Source: an uncultured Clostridia bacterium (GTDB taxonomy: Bacteria; Bacillota; Clostridia; Oscillospirales; Ruminococcaceae). Taken from it: DNA of 64,000 bases. A model generated the notes under the pieces. It was not told where the DNA came from, did not search any database, and worked only from the letters and a program-made list of their open reading frames with translations. Shown in pieces: positions 43,552 to 51,140 of the stretch; positions within the stretch are counted from its first letter, which is position 1; each line of letters starts with the position of its first letter. The stretch is taken from NCBI GenBank assembly GCA_945876435.1, contig CAMCOD010000002.1, positions 1-64,000 of the forward strand, in the 5' to 3' direction. The position numbers were made by a program, and so were the translations under genes.

Positions 43552-44691
43552 TTAAATCTGGAACGAAATATCTGTTTCTCCAATAATTTGACCGCTGTCA
43601 TGGTTAAACACCACATGAGCCTTTTGGCCGGACAGAGTAATGGCGCAACCGATGAAGTGTTTTTCTCCGCCATCCTCATTCTCCCCGATGCCGAAGGGGC
43701 GGCAGCCCACAACCGCCGGACAGGGCTGCCCCAGATAATCCTCCGGGCCTCCTACCTCCAGCAGCAGATTCTTGTGCAGGTGGCCGTGAAGCATGAGCTG
43801 CGGCTTGACCTTCTCCTTCAGCAGGAGTGCCCACTCCCGATAAAGGTCATGCTCAATGTTGAAAGGCTCCGGAAAAAGCATGGTAAAGGGAATGTGGCTG
43901 ATAACAAGGCGGTATTTTACCCCAGCTGCTCCATATTCCCGCTCTCTGTGGCACACAAGCTCCCGAAGAAACTCCGTTTCCCGCAGGCGAAAATCATGGA
44001 AGCAGGTGGTATAGCCATATTCCGCGTGGTCATCGGTCTTATCCTCGCCGCAGTCCAGCACCAGACCCCAAAGCTTGCCCACGCGGAAGGAGTAATAGGT
44101 TCTGCCATTGCTGTTGGGGGTATAGCGGGCAAATTCCTCGGCGTAGATCCCCCGAGTATCGTGATTTCCCCGGGAAAAGACCACCGGACAGCGGCCTTTT
44201 GTCACACCGGAAGCGATTTGGAAGATGGTGTTGTAATTTTCCACCGCTCCGCAGTGGTTGGGTATATCCCCGTTCAGCACCAGCAAGTCCAGTTTATCCC
44301 CAAAATAGGAGGCAGCTTTGATTGGCTCCGCCGTCAGGTTATGGCTGTCGGAGATCATGTAAAGATGGAGTTCATCGCCTTCTACCGGACGAAATGGCAC
44401 GGTAAGGCAGCGTTCCTCCTCACTGGTCGGAAAATACGGTTTGCGCTGGATCATTTTCCGATAAGCTACCGTATATTCTCTGGCTTGATCCAATGGTTCC
44501 ATTGGCACACTGACCTTGTGGATTCGGATATTGGAACGAAGTATGCCGTTGGAATCATCGTAAAACCACCGATCGCCCACCTTTATTTTCACGATCACTT
44601 CATCGGAAAATGGGATAAAAATCTGATACCCGTCATCCACGGCAAACACCGTTGGATAGGCCAGCATATATTCCGGAAGAGAAACACGCAT
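43552..44691 (-). CDS. Calcineurin-like metallophosphoesterase
   Basis: 379 aa. The five metal-binding motifs are in order: MISDSHN, LNGDIPNHCG, SRGNHDTRG, ISHIPF and LHGHLH. The N-terminal ~110 residues (up to FPTSEEERCLTVPF) form an extra beta-rich domain, similar to the fibronectin-like domain of phosphatases acting on nucleotides or phosphoesters. No signal peptide is seen, so it should be cytoplasmic. The ATG at 44691 is chosen over 44700 because the latter touches the AGGAGG site. Confidence 0.88.
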   Translation of the reverse strand: MRVSLPEYMLAYPTVFAVDDGYQIFIPFSDEVIVKIKVGDRWFYDDSNGILRSNIRIHKVSVPMEPLDQAREYTVAYRKMIQRKPYFPTSEEERCLTVPFRPVEGDELHLYMISDSHNLTAEPIKAASYFGDKLDLLVLNGDIPNHCGAVENYNTIFQIASGVTKGRCPVVFSRGNHDTRGIYAEEFARYTPNSNGRTYYSFRVGKLWGLVLDCGEDKTDDHAEYGYTTCFHDFRLRETEFLRELVCHREREYGAAGVKYRLVISHIPFTMLFPEPFNIEHDLYREWALLLKEKVKPQLMLHGHLHKNLLLEVGGPEDYLGQPCPAVVGCRPFGIGENEDGGEKHFIGCAITLSGQKAHVVFNHDSGQIIGETDISFQI

Positions 44692-44734
44692 CCCTAACAT
44701 CCTCCTTATGTATCATCCTATCGAACTCAACGCT

Positions 44735-44740
44735 ATTATA
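44735..44740 (-). promoter_or_regulatory. -10 element upstream of metallophosphoesterase
   Basis: TATAAT on the minus strand, with TTGTCC 19 bp further upstream as a weak -35 candidate. The palindrome of the terminator at 44784 lies just beyond. Confidence 0.5.
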
Positions 44741-44783
44741 GCACAACTTTTGCCTTCACGGACAAATTTCCATAAAATACATA

Positions 44784-44813
44784 AAAAGGGCTGCGGTTTG
44801 CAGCCCTTTTTCC
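44784..44813 (-). terminator. Terminator of the five-gene operon 48455-44824
   Basis: AAAAAGGGCTGC pairs with GCAGCCCTTTTT around a short loop, 11 bp after the glycerophosphodiesterase stop. Confidence 0.92.
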
Positions 44814-44823
44814 CAAAAAATAT

Positions 44824-45543
44824 TTATTCCAGAATATTGGTAGTGATAAAATCCACCCCGTAAGCAATCAGCCGACGGGCCTCCTCCGGGTCATCCACTG
44901 TCCAGCAGTTGACTTTAATGCCGGCGTCGTGACAGGCTTTAACATTCTCCTCTGTCAGAGCCTTGTAGTAAATATCCAGATCCAGAGCGTGGGCCTGCAA
45001 GCGTGGGATCAGGGCTTCCTCAAATTTGCTGACCAGAAACTGTGCCGGCTGTTCCGGATACTTTTCCCGCAAAAACAGCAGATTCTCCTCATCAAAGGAG
45101 ATAAAGATCATCTGATCCAGATAGCCCATTTCCTCAACGATGGCGCATATTTCATAGACCTCTTCCCGTTGGAAATGGTTTTTCAGTTCCAGCACACCGA
45201 TCTTCTCGTAGTGCTGACAGATGCTGATATACTCCCGCAGGTTGGGGATGCGAAGATCGCTGCGTCCTTTTGCGCCGTCTTTTTGCTTCAGCAGCAGTCC
45301 CCGCAGGGTGTCGTAGGTGGATTCCTCCACCGACAGCTTGTCAATGGCGACCCGTCCGGTATGGTCATCATGAATGATCACATACTGGCCGTCAAGGGTC
45401 TTGTGGACGTCGGTTTCCACACCGAAATAACTGCGGTTGCCGGCGGCTACAAAGGCCGCGTTGGTATTTTCCTGTTCCAGCCCGCTGCAGCCCCGGTGAG
45501 CGATAAGCGGTACGCCCTTTTTTTCAATTTTTATGGTGTTCAT
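44824..45543 (-). CDS. Glycerophosphodiester phosphodiesterase
   Basis: 239 aa TIM-barrel GDPD. Catalytic features: PLIAHRGCSGLEQENTNAAF (His-Arg and Glu), GVETDVHKTLDGQYVIIHDD (metal Glu/Asp and catalytic His), LELKNH, and C-terminal KVNCWTVDDPEEARRLIAYG. Hydrolyses deacylated phospholipids to glycerol-3-phosphate and alcohol in the cytoplasm. No signal peptide. Last gene of the operon. Confidence 0.94.
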   Translation of the reverse strand: MNTIKIEKKGVPLIAHRGCSGLEQENTNAAFVAAGNRSYFGVETDVHKTLDGQYVIIHDDHTGRVAIDKLSVEESTYDTLRGLLLKQKDGAKGRSDLRIPNLREYISICQHYEKIGVLELKNHFQREEVYEICAIVEEMGYLDQMIFISFDEENLLFLREKYPEQPAQFLVSKFEEALIPRLQAHALDLDIYYKALTEENVKACHDAGIKVNCWTVDDPEEARRLIAYGVDFITTNILE

Positions 45544-45561
45544 GGCACAAAACCTCGCTTT

Positions 45562-46113
45562 TTATCCCTGTTTTTTCTGTTCTGCCCATTCTTCTCTGGT
45601 GATGCGGTTGACAATTCCGCTGCGGCGGATGCCCAGCTGCGCGAAATAGTGCTCCTCCTCCCGATGATGGTAGTGAAAACCGCATTTTTCCTGTACCCGA
45701 TGGGATTTCTGGTTGTCCACATGATGGCCGCACCACAGCAGTTCGCAGTTCAGTTCCCCGAAAGCATAGTCCATCAGCCGCCGGCAGGCCTCCGGCATAT
45801 AGCCTCTGCCCCAGTAAGGCCGTCCCAGCCAGAAGCCGATCTCCCGCTGGGCTTCGTTTTCTGTATGGCTGCTGGTGCCATGCGGCATCAGGGAGATATC
45901 TCCTACTACGTTTCCGCTGTCTTTCTCCACGATGGCCCAGGTATACTGGTTCATCAGCAGGCGGCGCAGTACATAACGGCTTTCCTCCCGGTCTTTATGC
46001 GGCTTCCAGCCGCAATCCGGCCCAACCTCCGGGTCTTTCGCCAGCTGATACAGTGCCTCCTCGTCCCCTTCCTCCCAGGGACGCAAATACAGGCGTTTTG
46101 TTTCCAGTGTCAT
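45562..46113 (-). CDS. GNAT acetyltransferase, RimJ/RimL type
   Basis: 183 aa. TLETKRLYLRPWEEGDEEAL is the standard start of this family; the acetyl-CoA region is EIGFWLGRPYWGRGYMPEAC followed by CGHHVDNQKSHRVQEKCGFH. N-acetylates protein N-termini or small amines; substrate not predictable. Start at 46113 after AAGGAGAG; six codons upstream is an alternative ATG without RBS. Confidence 0.92.
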   Translation of the reverse strand: MTLETKRLYLRPWEEGDEEALYQLAKDPEVGPDCGWKPHKDREESRYVLRRLLMNQYTWAIVEKDSGNVVGDISLMPHGTSSHTENEAQREIGFWLGRPYWGRGYMPEACRRLMDYAFGELNCELLWCGHHVDNQKSHRVQEKCGFHYHHREEEHYFAQLGIRRSGIVNRITREEWAEQKKQG

Positions 46114-46134
46114 TTTTCTCTCTCCTTCCACCTT

Positions 46135-46881
46135 CTATTGTTTTCCCTGCGAAAGCCTGTCCAGTACAGCCAGAAGCTGATGCCAGTGCCTGATGTGCAG
46201 ATGCTCACAGGATGGCGGCGCTGTATGCACGCCGCAGCGGCTTTCCCGATCCACATCGCTGTCAAACCAGACCGGATAAAGCCCGGCCCGGCTTGCTCCT
46301 TCCACGTCGGCCACCGGATTGTCTCCGCAATACCAAACCTGCTCCGGCTCCAATCCTGCCTTTCGCAGCGCCAGACGGAACAGGCGGGGACTGGGCTTGC
46401 GAAAGCAGTATTCGCTGGATGCCAGAATAAACTCAAACTCATTTTCCGGCAGAAAAGCGTTGATGCGCTCCGTCAGCACGCTTCCGGAGAAGCTGATGTT
46501 GCTGATCACGGCAGTCCGAATCCCCCGCTCCTTCAAAGAGCGGAGCAGCTCCCTGCTTTCCGGCATCACCCTGCCGGGAAAGGCGGCATGGAAGAAGATC
46601 CGCTCCGCCTCCTCCAAACTGACGCGGAAGGTCAGCCCCAAATACTCGTAAATATAACGAAAGGCTGGATACTCGTGGACCTCGAAGCCATCCTTTCTCG
46701 CTTGGTCCAGCTCCCGGAACAGCTCCTGCGCAAAGGCATCCGCCTGCTCCGGACTTACGTTGTTAGGATTGTCCCGCACAAAACGGAACAACTCCCGCTC
46801 CCCTCTCAGCGTATCAATATCCGGCTCATAAAGCAGAGTATGACCGTAATCAAAGAGAATCATTTTTGGGTATTGCAGCAT
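46135..46881 (-). CDS. HAD-superfamily hydrolase
   Basis: 248 aa. Motif I is ILFDYGHTLL, which keeps the nucleophile Asp but has Tyr-Gly at the usual third position (DxD acid replaced by Gly), motif II TAVISNIS, Lys region FRKPSPRLFRLAL, motif IV WYCGDNPVADVEGA. The missing second aspartate would impair phosphatase activity, though D-x-G-H-T variants are known in this subgroup. It overlaps the previous gene by 22 bp. Confidence 0.9.
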   Translation of the reverse strand: MLQYPKMILFDYGHTLLYEPDIDTLRGERELFRFVRDNPNNVSPEQADAFAQELFRELDQARKDGFEVHEYPAFRYIYEYLGLTFRVSLEEAERIFFHAAFPGRVMPESRELLRSLKERGIRTAVISNISFSGSVLTERINAFLPENEFEFILASSEYCFRKPSPRLFRLALRKAGLEPEQVWYCGDNPVADVEGASRAGLYPVWFDSDVDRESRCGVHTAPPSCEHLHIRHWHQLLAVLDRLSQGKQ

Positions 46882-47711
46882 TGCCCTTCCCCTTTCCCCA
46901 TCTGTTCCCTGAGAATATCCAGAATTTCTCCGGCATCCTCCAGAACAAGGTCAGGCTTATCCGCCGAAGCCTCCAGGATTTCTCTGGTGGTTTCCCCGCT
47001 GAGCACCAGAATGGCTGTTGTCCCGGCATTTAAACCGCTTTTTATATCGGTGTAGATACGGTCGCCCACCACCGCTGTTTCCTCCCGGCTAAAACCAAGG
47101 CGCTCCATGGCCAGTTCCGGCATCAGAGCTCCCGGTTTGCCGATCACCAGCGGTGTTCTGCCGGTAGCGTTCTGAATCATGGCGCAGACCGAGCCGCAGT
47201 CCGGCACGCTGCCAAACTCCGTGGGACAGACCAGATCCGGGTTGGTTGCAAGATAGGGCAGCTCCGGTCGGGCCAGCAGCAGCCTGCATACATCCTCCAG
47301 CTTTTGGAAGGTCAACTCCGTATCAAAACCCATCACCACGCAGTCCACCTGTTCCAAATCCTCTGTCACCGTGAAGCCTTCCTTCTCCAACTCATTTTTC
47401 AGAGAGCGGGTGCCGCAGACATAGAGCTTCTTTCCCCGGTGATGCTGGTTCAGGTAATAGGCTGTAGCCTGAGAGGAGGTCATAAAGTCCTCCCGACAGG
47501 CCCTGATTCCCAATCGATCCAGTTTTTTTATGTAATCCTCCACACTTTTGGAGGAATTGTTGGTGAGAAACAGGTAAGTCCCGCCGCTTTTCCGAATCGT
47601 GTCCAACAACGCAATGGTAAAGTCATACAGCCGTTCCCCCAGGTACAGCGTTCCATCCATATCAAAAAGAAACAGGCGTATGCGCCTGATCCGCTCTTTT
47701 TTCTCCATCAT
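46860..47711 (-). CDS. HAD-IIA phosphatase, NagD/p-nitrophenyl phosphatase type
   Basis: 283 aa. Motif I RLFLFDMDGTLYLGERL, motif II YLFLTNNSSKSVEDYIKKL, substrate cap, Lys motif VIGKPGALMPELAM and motif IV TAVVGDRIYTDIKSGLNAG. Class IIA enzymes dephosphorylate nucleotides, sugar phosphates or glycerol phosphate. Next to a glycerophosphodiesterase, glycerol phosphate turnover is one possibility, but this is inference. Confidence 0.92.
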   Translation of the reverse strand: MMEKKERIRRIRLFLFDMDGTLYLGERLYDFTIALLDTIRKSGGTYLFLTNNSSKSVEDYIKKLDRLGIRACREDFMTSSQATAYYLNQHHRGKKLYVCGTRSLKNELEKEGFTVTEDLEQVDCVVMGFDTELTFQKLEDVCRLLLARPELPYLATNPDLVCPTEFGSVPDCGSVCAMIQNATGRTPLVIGKPGALMPELAMERLGFSREETAVVGDRIYTDIKSGLNAGTTAILVLSGETTREILEASADKPDLVLEDAGEILDILREQMGKGEGQCCNTQK

Positions 47712-47720
47712 ACCGCCTCT

Positions 47721-48455
47721 CTATCCTTTGTCAGCCTGTTTCAGCAAAAGAATATCCCCTTCTTTGCTGATTTGCTCCAGCCTGCCTTCCTTGATGCGGT
47801 AGGCTTCTCCCCGCAGCTCCTCCACACCATCATGGCCGAAAAGATAGCTGCCGTCCGGCAGAGCGTAGAAACAGCGTCCCTCACTGTCCGGGTAGGTGAT
47901 GTCCTCAAAAAGCCGCAGTCCGTCCAGTACATTGTGTTTGATCTGCTGATAGTGAGGCAGGATCATGATATCCGTCAGCCCCAAACCCGGCAGAAAACGC
48001 TGAAAGTCAGTGGAAATGGCCTCTCCTTCCCGTTCCGGCTGGGCATAAACCAGCTTTGCGCTGTTCATGGTGCCGGCGCTGACGCCGATGACCACGCCTT
48101 TATAGTCCTTCAAAAGCCGGTCCAGTTCAATTTCCGCAAAATAACGGTTCTGGGTGGGAACGTGTCCGCCTGCCAGCAGGACAACATCCGCTTTTTCCAT
48201 CAATTCTCCGGCCTCTGTATCATTTCTCCGGTCCAAAACCTGAAAATCGCTGAAAACAAAGCCTCTCTGCTGGAAGCCGTCCCGCATCTCAGCGGAGTAG
48301 CGATCGCTGCTTTCCGGATCATCCGGGTCAGAACAAATATACAGCAGGCTGCAGGGCTGCGGGAGCCTTTTGCGCAGTTCATTGACAAAGCCATTGGCCG
48401 GATTCAGGCGAACATGATCCGGCATGCAGGGACTGCTGGTAAGGAAATAAAGCAT
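47721..48455 (-). CDS. Peptidase S51-like (class I glutamine amidotransferase fold)
   Basis: 244 aa. The nucleophile elbow GVSAGTMNSAKLVYA contains the active Ser of the dipeptidase E family; preceding strands VVLLAGGHVPTQNRYFAEI and VVIGV fit the fold. The third catalytic region, ILPHYQQIKHNVLDG, supplies a His. Could hydrolyse Asp-dipeptides or cyanophycin-type products. First gene of the operon, ten bases before the HAD-IIA gene. Confidence 0.87.
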   Translation of the reverse strand: MLYFLTSSPCMPDHVRLNPANGFVNELRKRLPQPCSLLYICSDPDDPESSDRYSAEMRDGFQQRGFVFSDFQVLDRRNDTEAGELMEKADVVLLAGGHVPTQNRYFAEIELDRLLKDYKGVVIGVSAGTMNSAKLVYAQPEREGEAISTDFQRFLPGLGLTDIMILPHYQQIKHNVLDGLRLFEDITYPDSEGRCFYALPDGSYLFGHDGVEELRGEAYRIKEGRLEQISKEGDILLLKQADKG

Positions 48456-48589
48456 GGGACACCTCCAAATGGTTTATTTGGCTAAATTCTAACACACCGG
48501 AGCAGGACTTTCAAGGACAGCGAGCCTTTCCTTCCCCATGGATTTATGTTAAAATGGAGAACAGAACAATTGTGGAAGGGATCGAATGC

Positions 48590-49897
48590 ATGAAACAGAT
48601 TCTGATTTTAGGCGGCGGCGCCGCAGGCATTATCGCCGCCATTGCCGCCGCGGAAAACAGCCCGGACTGCCGGGTAACCATCCTGGAAAAAAATCCGCGA
48701 ATCGGAAAAAAGCTGCTGGCCACCGGCAACGGCCGCTGTAATCTGGACAATACCTCCATCTCCCCGGACTGTTACTTCACTTCCGATCAAAACACGATGA
48801 AAGAAATGCTGGCGCATATTGACCGGGCGGATCCCCTCGGCTGGTTCCGGCAGCATGGCCTGCTCTGCCGCAGCGATGAGGCCGGGAGGATCTATCCTTA
48901 CTCCAATCAGGCCGCCGATGTTTTGAATCTGCTGCTTTACTGGCTGGAACAACAAAAAGTGGAATTGCGCTGCGGCTGCGCGGTTCGGGATATTGACCGC
49001 CGGGGAGCCGCCTATGTGGTGACAGCGGCGGACGGCCAACGATTCATGGCAGATGCTGTGATCTGTGCCTTGGGAGGCAAAGCCGGCCCCCAGTTTGGGA
49101 CCGATGGTTTTGGTCTGGAACTTGCCCGGCTCTGCGGCTGCGCCATGGAGCCGGTCTATCCCTGTCTGGTGCCGCTGAACAGCGAAAAAAAGCAGATCGC
49201 AGGCCTGTCCGGTGTTCGGGTCAAGGGAGAAATTTCCCTCTGGGACGGAGAACGGCTGCTTCGCACGGAAAACGGCGAGGTCCAGTTTACGGATTACGGC
49301 ATTTCCGGCATCGCGGTCATGCAGCTTTCCGGACTGCTTGGCCCCCACTACCACTTGCGGCAGCCGGAGATCCATGTGGATCTTTTTCCACACCTGGCGG
49401 AGCAGGAATTGGTTTCTTATCTGCAAGAGCGCAGCCGGCTTCTGCCGGAAACGGATGCCCGTGGTTTTATGACCGGTTTGGTTCATCCGCGAGTGGGAGC
49501 GGCTGTATGGAAAGCAGCTGACATGGGCAAAGAAGAACGAAAACTTTCCACATTGTCTTCGGGAGAATGGGGAAAACTGGCTCACAGCTTAAAATGCTGG
49601 CGCTTCCGCGGCCTTTCCCCCACAGACTGGAAAAACGCCCAAACCACCGGCGGCGGTATCGCCCTTTCTCAGCTTTGCAGCGACAGTTTTCAGCTGCGGG
49701 GCTGTGAGGGGCTGTATTTTGTGGGAGAAACGGTGGACTGCGCAGGCTGCTGCGGCGGCTATAACCTGCATTGGGCCTTCGGCAGCGGACTTTTGGCCGG
49801 CCATCACGCGGCTATGCTACTGAAAAATCAGCGCAAATCCTCCGCAAAGGCCCCCAAAACGCAAAAAAGCGCGGCGAAAAAGAAGAAAAAATCATAA
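48590..49897 (+). CDS. HI0933-family FAD-dependent oxidoreductase
   Basis: 435 aa. FAD-binding dinucleotide motif QILILGGGAAGIIAAIAAAE, family signature NPRIGKKLLATGNGRCNLDN, the second FAD segment (GTDGFGLELARLCGCAMEPV), and the C-terminal CGGYNLHWAFGSGLLAG. Homologues (YhiN/BaiN-like) include a bile-acid stereochemistry enzyme, but most are uncharacterised. A Lys-rich tail (~15 residues) is unusual. Start at 48590 with GGAAGGGA upstream. Divergent from the S51 operon; it may be a single-gene unit. Confidence 0.92.
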   Translation: MKQILILGGGAAGIIAAIAAAENSPDCRVTILEKNPRIGKKLLATGNGRCNLDNTSISPDCYFTSDQNTMKEMLAHIDRADPLGWFRQHGLLCRSDEAGRIYPYSNQAADVLNLLLYWLEQQKVELRCGCAVRDIDRRGAAYVVTAADGQRFMADAVICALGGKAGPQFGTDGFGLELARLCGCAMEPVYPCLVPLNSEKKQIAGLSGVRVKGEISLWDGERLLRTENGEVQFTDYGISGIAVMQLSGLLGPHYHLRQPEIHVDLFPHLAEQELVSYLQERSRLLPETDARGFMTGLVHPRVGAAVWKAADMGKEERKLSTLSSGEWGKLAHSLKCWRFRGLSPTDWKNAQTTGGGIALSQLCSDSFQLRGCEGLYFVGETVDCAGCCGGYNLHWAFGSGLLAGHHAAMLLKNQRKSSAKAPKTQKSAAKKKKKS

Positions 49898-49913
49898 ACT
49901 TTAAGTTTGTACA

Positions 49914-49947
49914 ACAAAAGACCACCCGGCAGCGGGTGGTCTTTTGT
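49914..49947. terminator. Bidirectional terminator, flavoprotein / glycosyltransferase
   Basis: ACAAAAGACCACCC pairs with GGGTGGTCTTTTGT around GGCAGC. T-runs on both strands; convergent genes end at 49897 and 49958. Confidence 0.95.
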
Positions 49948-49957
49948 TTCGCTTTGC

Positions 49958-50836
49958 TTAGCTCTCGTTTATTGTGTCCAGCAAAGCTTGCAGACGGGCC
50001 ATATAACAGGCTTTTTCCGCCTCCGGAAGGAGGCTGTTTTTCACGCCGTCCATATGCCGGGGTATCGTCACAAGACAGCAGCGGGTCAGACGCTGATACA
50101 ACTCCGGCCAGGGGCTGTTGCGGAAAAAGTCCCTGTTTTCCAGGAGTGCGTCCACCATATCCAACTTTTGGGGATTCCACGGAGCCCGGGCAATGCTGTC
50201 AGGGCGGGCAAAATAGTAATAAAGCACAGCGTCCGTATGGGCTACCGCCTTACACTGGAACAACAGCTTATAGGTAGTGAACAAGTCTTCCCAATGCTTC
50301 CCCACCGGGTAGCGGATCTTGCGGAACAAATCACGGTGATAGAGAAAACGCCAGGCGAAGCTGGCCACATCATAATCGTTGTTGCGGGATTTGTAGTCCT
50401 CCTCCGGAGAGAGGGCGGTAACGCTGAAATCCTCCGGACAAAGTTCGGTGCTGTCCGCTTCAAAACGCTGCCAGTTGCAGCTGGCGATGGGCAGATCCAG
50501 TTTTTTCGCGCCCTGATACAGGGTTTCCAGATATTTGGGGTGTACCCAGTCATCGCTGTCAACGAAACAGAGCCACTGGCTGCTGTTGTTTTGGAAGGCC
50601 CAGTTGATGCCTGTGTTGCGGGCGGCAGAAAGCCCCTGATTCTTCTGATGGAACACATGAATACGCTGGTCTCGCCGAGCATAGTCCTCGCAGATCGCCG
50701 GACAGCGGTCTGTACTGCCGTCATCCACAAGGATCAGCTCAAAATCAGAAAAGGTTTGGGTGAGAATACTGTCCACACAGCGGGAAAGAAAGTTTTCTAC
50801 TTGATAAACCGGAACAATAACGCTGATACTTGGCAT
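49958..50836 (-). CDS. Family 2 glycosyltransferase
   Basis: 292 aa. GT-A fold: SISVIVPVYQVENFLSRCVD, FELILVDDGSTDRCPAICED, and WLCFVDSDDWVHPKYLETLY with the DxD-type motif for the nucleotide sugar. No membrane anchor, so it acts at the cytoplasmic face on an envelope glycan. No other glycan-synthesis genes flank it. ATG at 50836 preceded by TAGGAG. Its leader contains a promoter and an immediate terminator-like hairpin. Confidence 0.93.
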   Translation of the reverse strand: MPSISVIVPVYQVENFLSRCVDSILTQTFSDFELILVDDGSTDRCPAICEDYARRDQRIHVFHQKNQGLSAARNTGINWAFQNNSSQWLCFVDSDDWVHPKYLETLYQGAKKLDLPIASCNWQRFEADSTELCPEDFSVTALSPEEDYKSRNNDYDVASFAWRFLYHRDLFRKIRYPVGKHWEDLFTTYKLLFQCKAVAHTDAVLYYYFARPDSIARAPWNPQKLDMVDALLENRDFFRNSPWPELYQRLTRCCLVTIPRHMDGVKNSLLPEAEKACYMARLQALLDTINES

Positions 50837-50866
50837 ACGATAACTCCTAAAAACAAAATTAGAAAA

Positions 50867-50908
50867 CCGGAGGAACCACCGGTCTGACCAAACCGATGGT
50901 TCCTCCGC
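50867..50908 (-). terminator. Leader hairpin (attenuator) before the glycosyltransferase
   Basis: On the minus strand CGGAGGAACCA and TGGTTCCTCCG pair perfectly, with CGGT/ACCG inside, followed by TTTTC and a further T-rich stretch. It lies between the transcription start predicted from the promoter at 50939 and the gene RBS, so read-through must be regulated or partial. Confidence 0.78.
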
Positions 50909-50938
50909 TTGGGTTAGAAAGGGTATTTGATCACTACT

Positions 50939-50967
50939 ATTATAGCCTGTCTGCCATCCGGCGGCAA
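50939..50967 (-). promoter_or_regulatory. Promoter of the glycosyltransferase gene
   Basis: Minus strand -35 TTGCCG (50962-50967), 17 bp, -10 TATAAT (50939-50944), about 30 bp before the leader hairpin. Confidence 0.75.
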
Positions 50968-51083
50968 ATTGATTTTTTGTATCCTTGATTGATCTTGGAT
51001 TCAAACCCTTAATTCGCTTAAAAAACACAAAACAGGCCTTATTGATATTTTGAATAGGGATTTTTTGCTGACTGCAAAAAGCG

Positions 51084-51120
51084 AACGCCGGTGCAGCTGT
51101 TACGCTGCACCGGTTTTTTT
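51084..51120. terminator. Hairpin downstream of the second PBP
   Basis: CCGGTGCAG (51088-51096) pairs with CTGCACCGG (51105-51113), followed on the plus strand by seven T. On the minus strand, where the PBP is transcribed, only a delayed CTTTTTG follows, so polarity is the reverse of that expected. Confidence 0.65.
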
Positions 51121-51140
51121 GTCCCCATCCAGTAGTTTTT

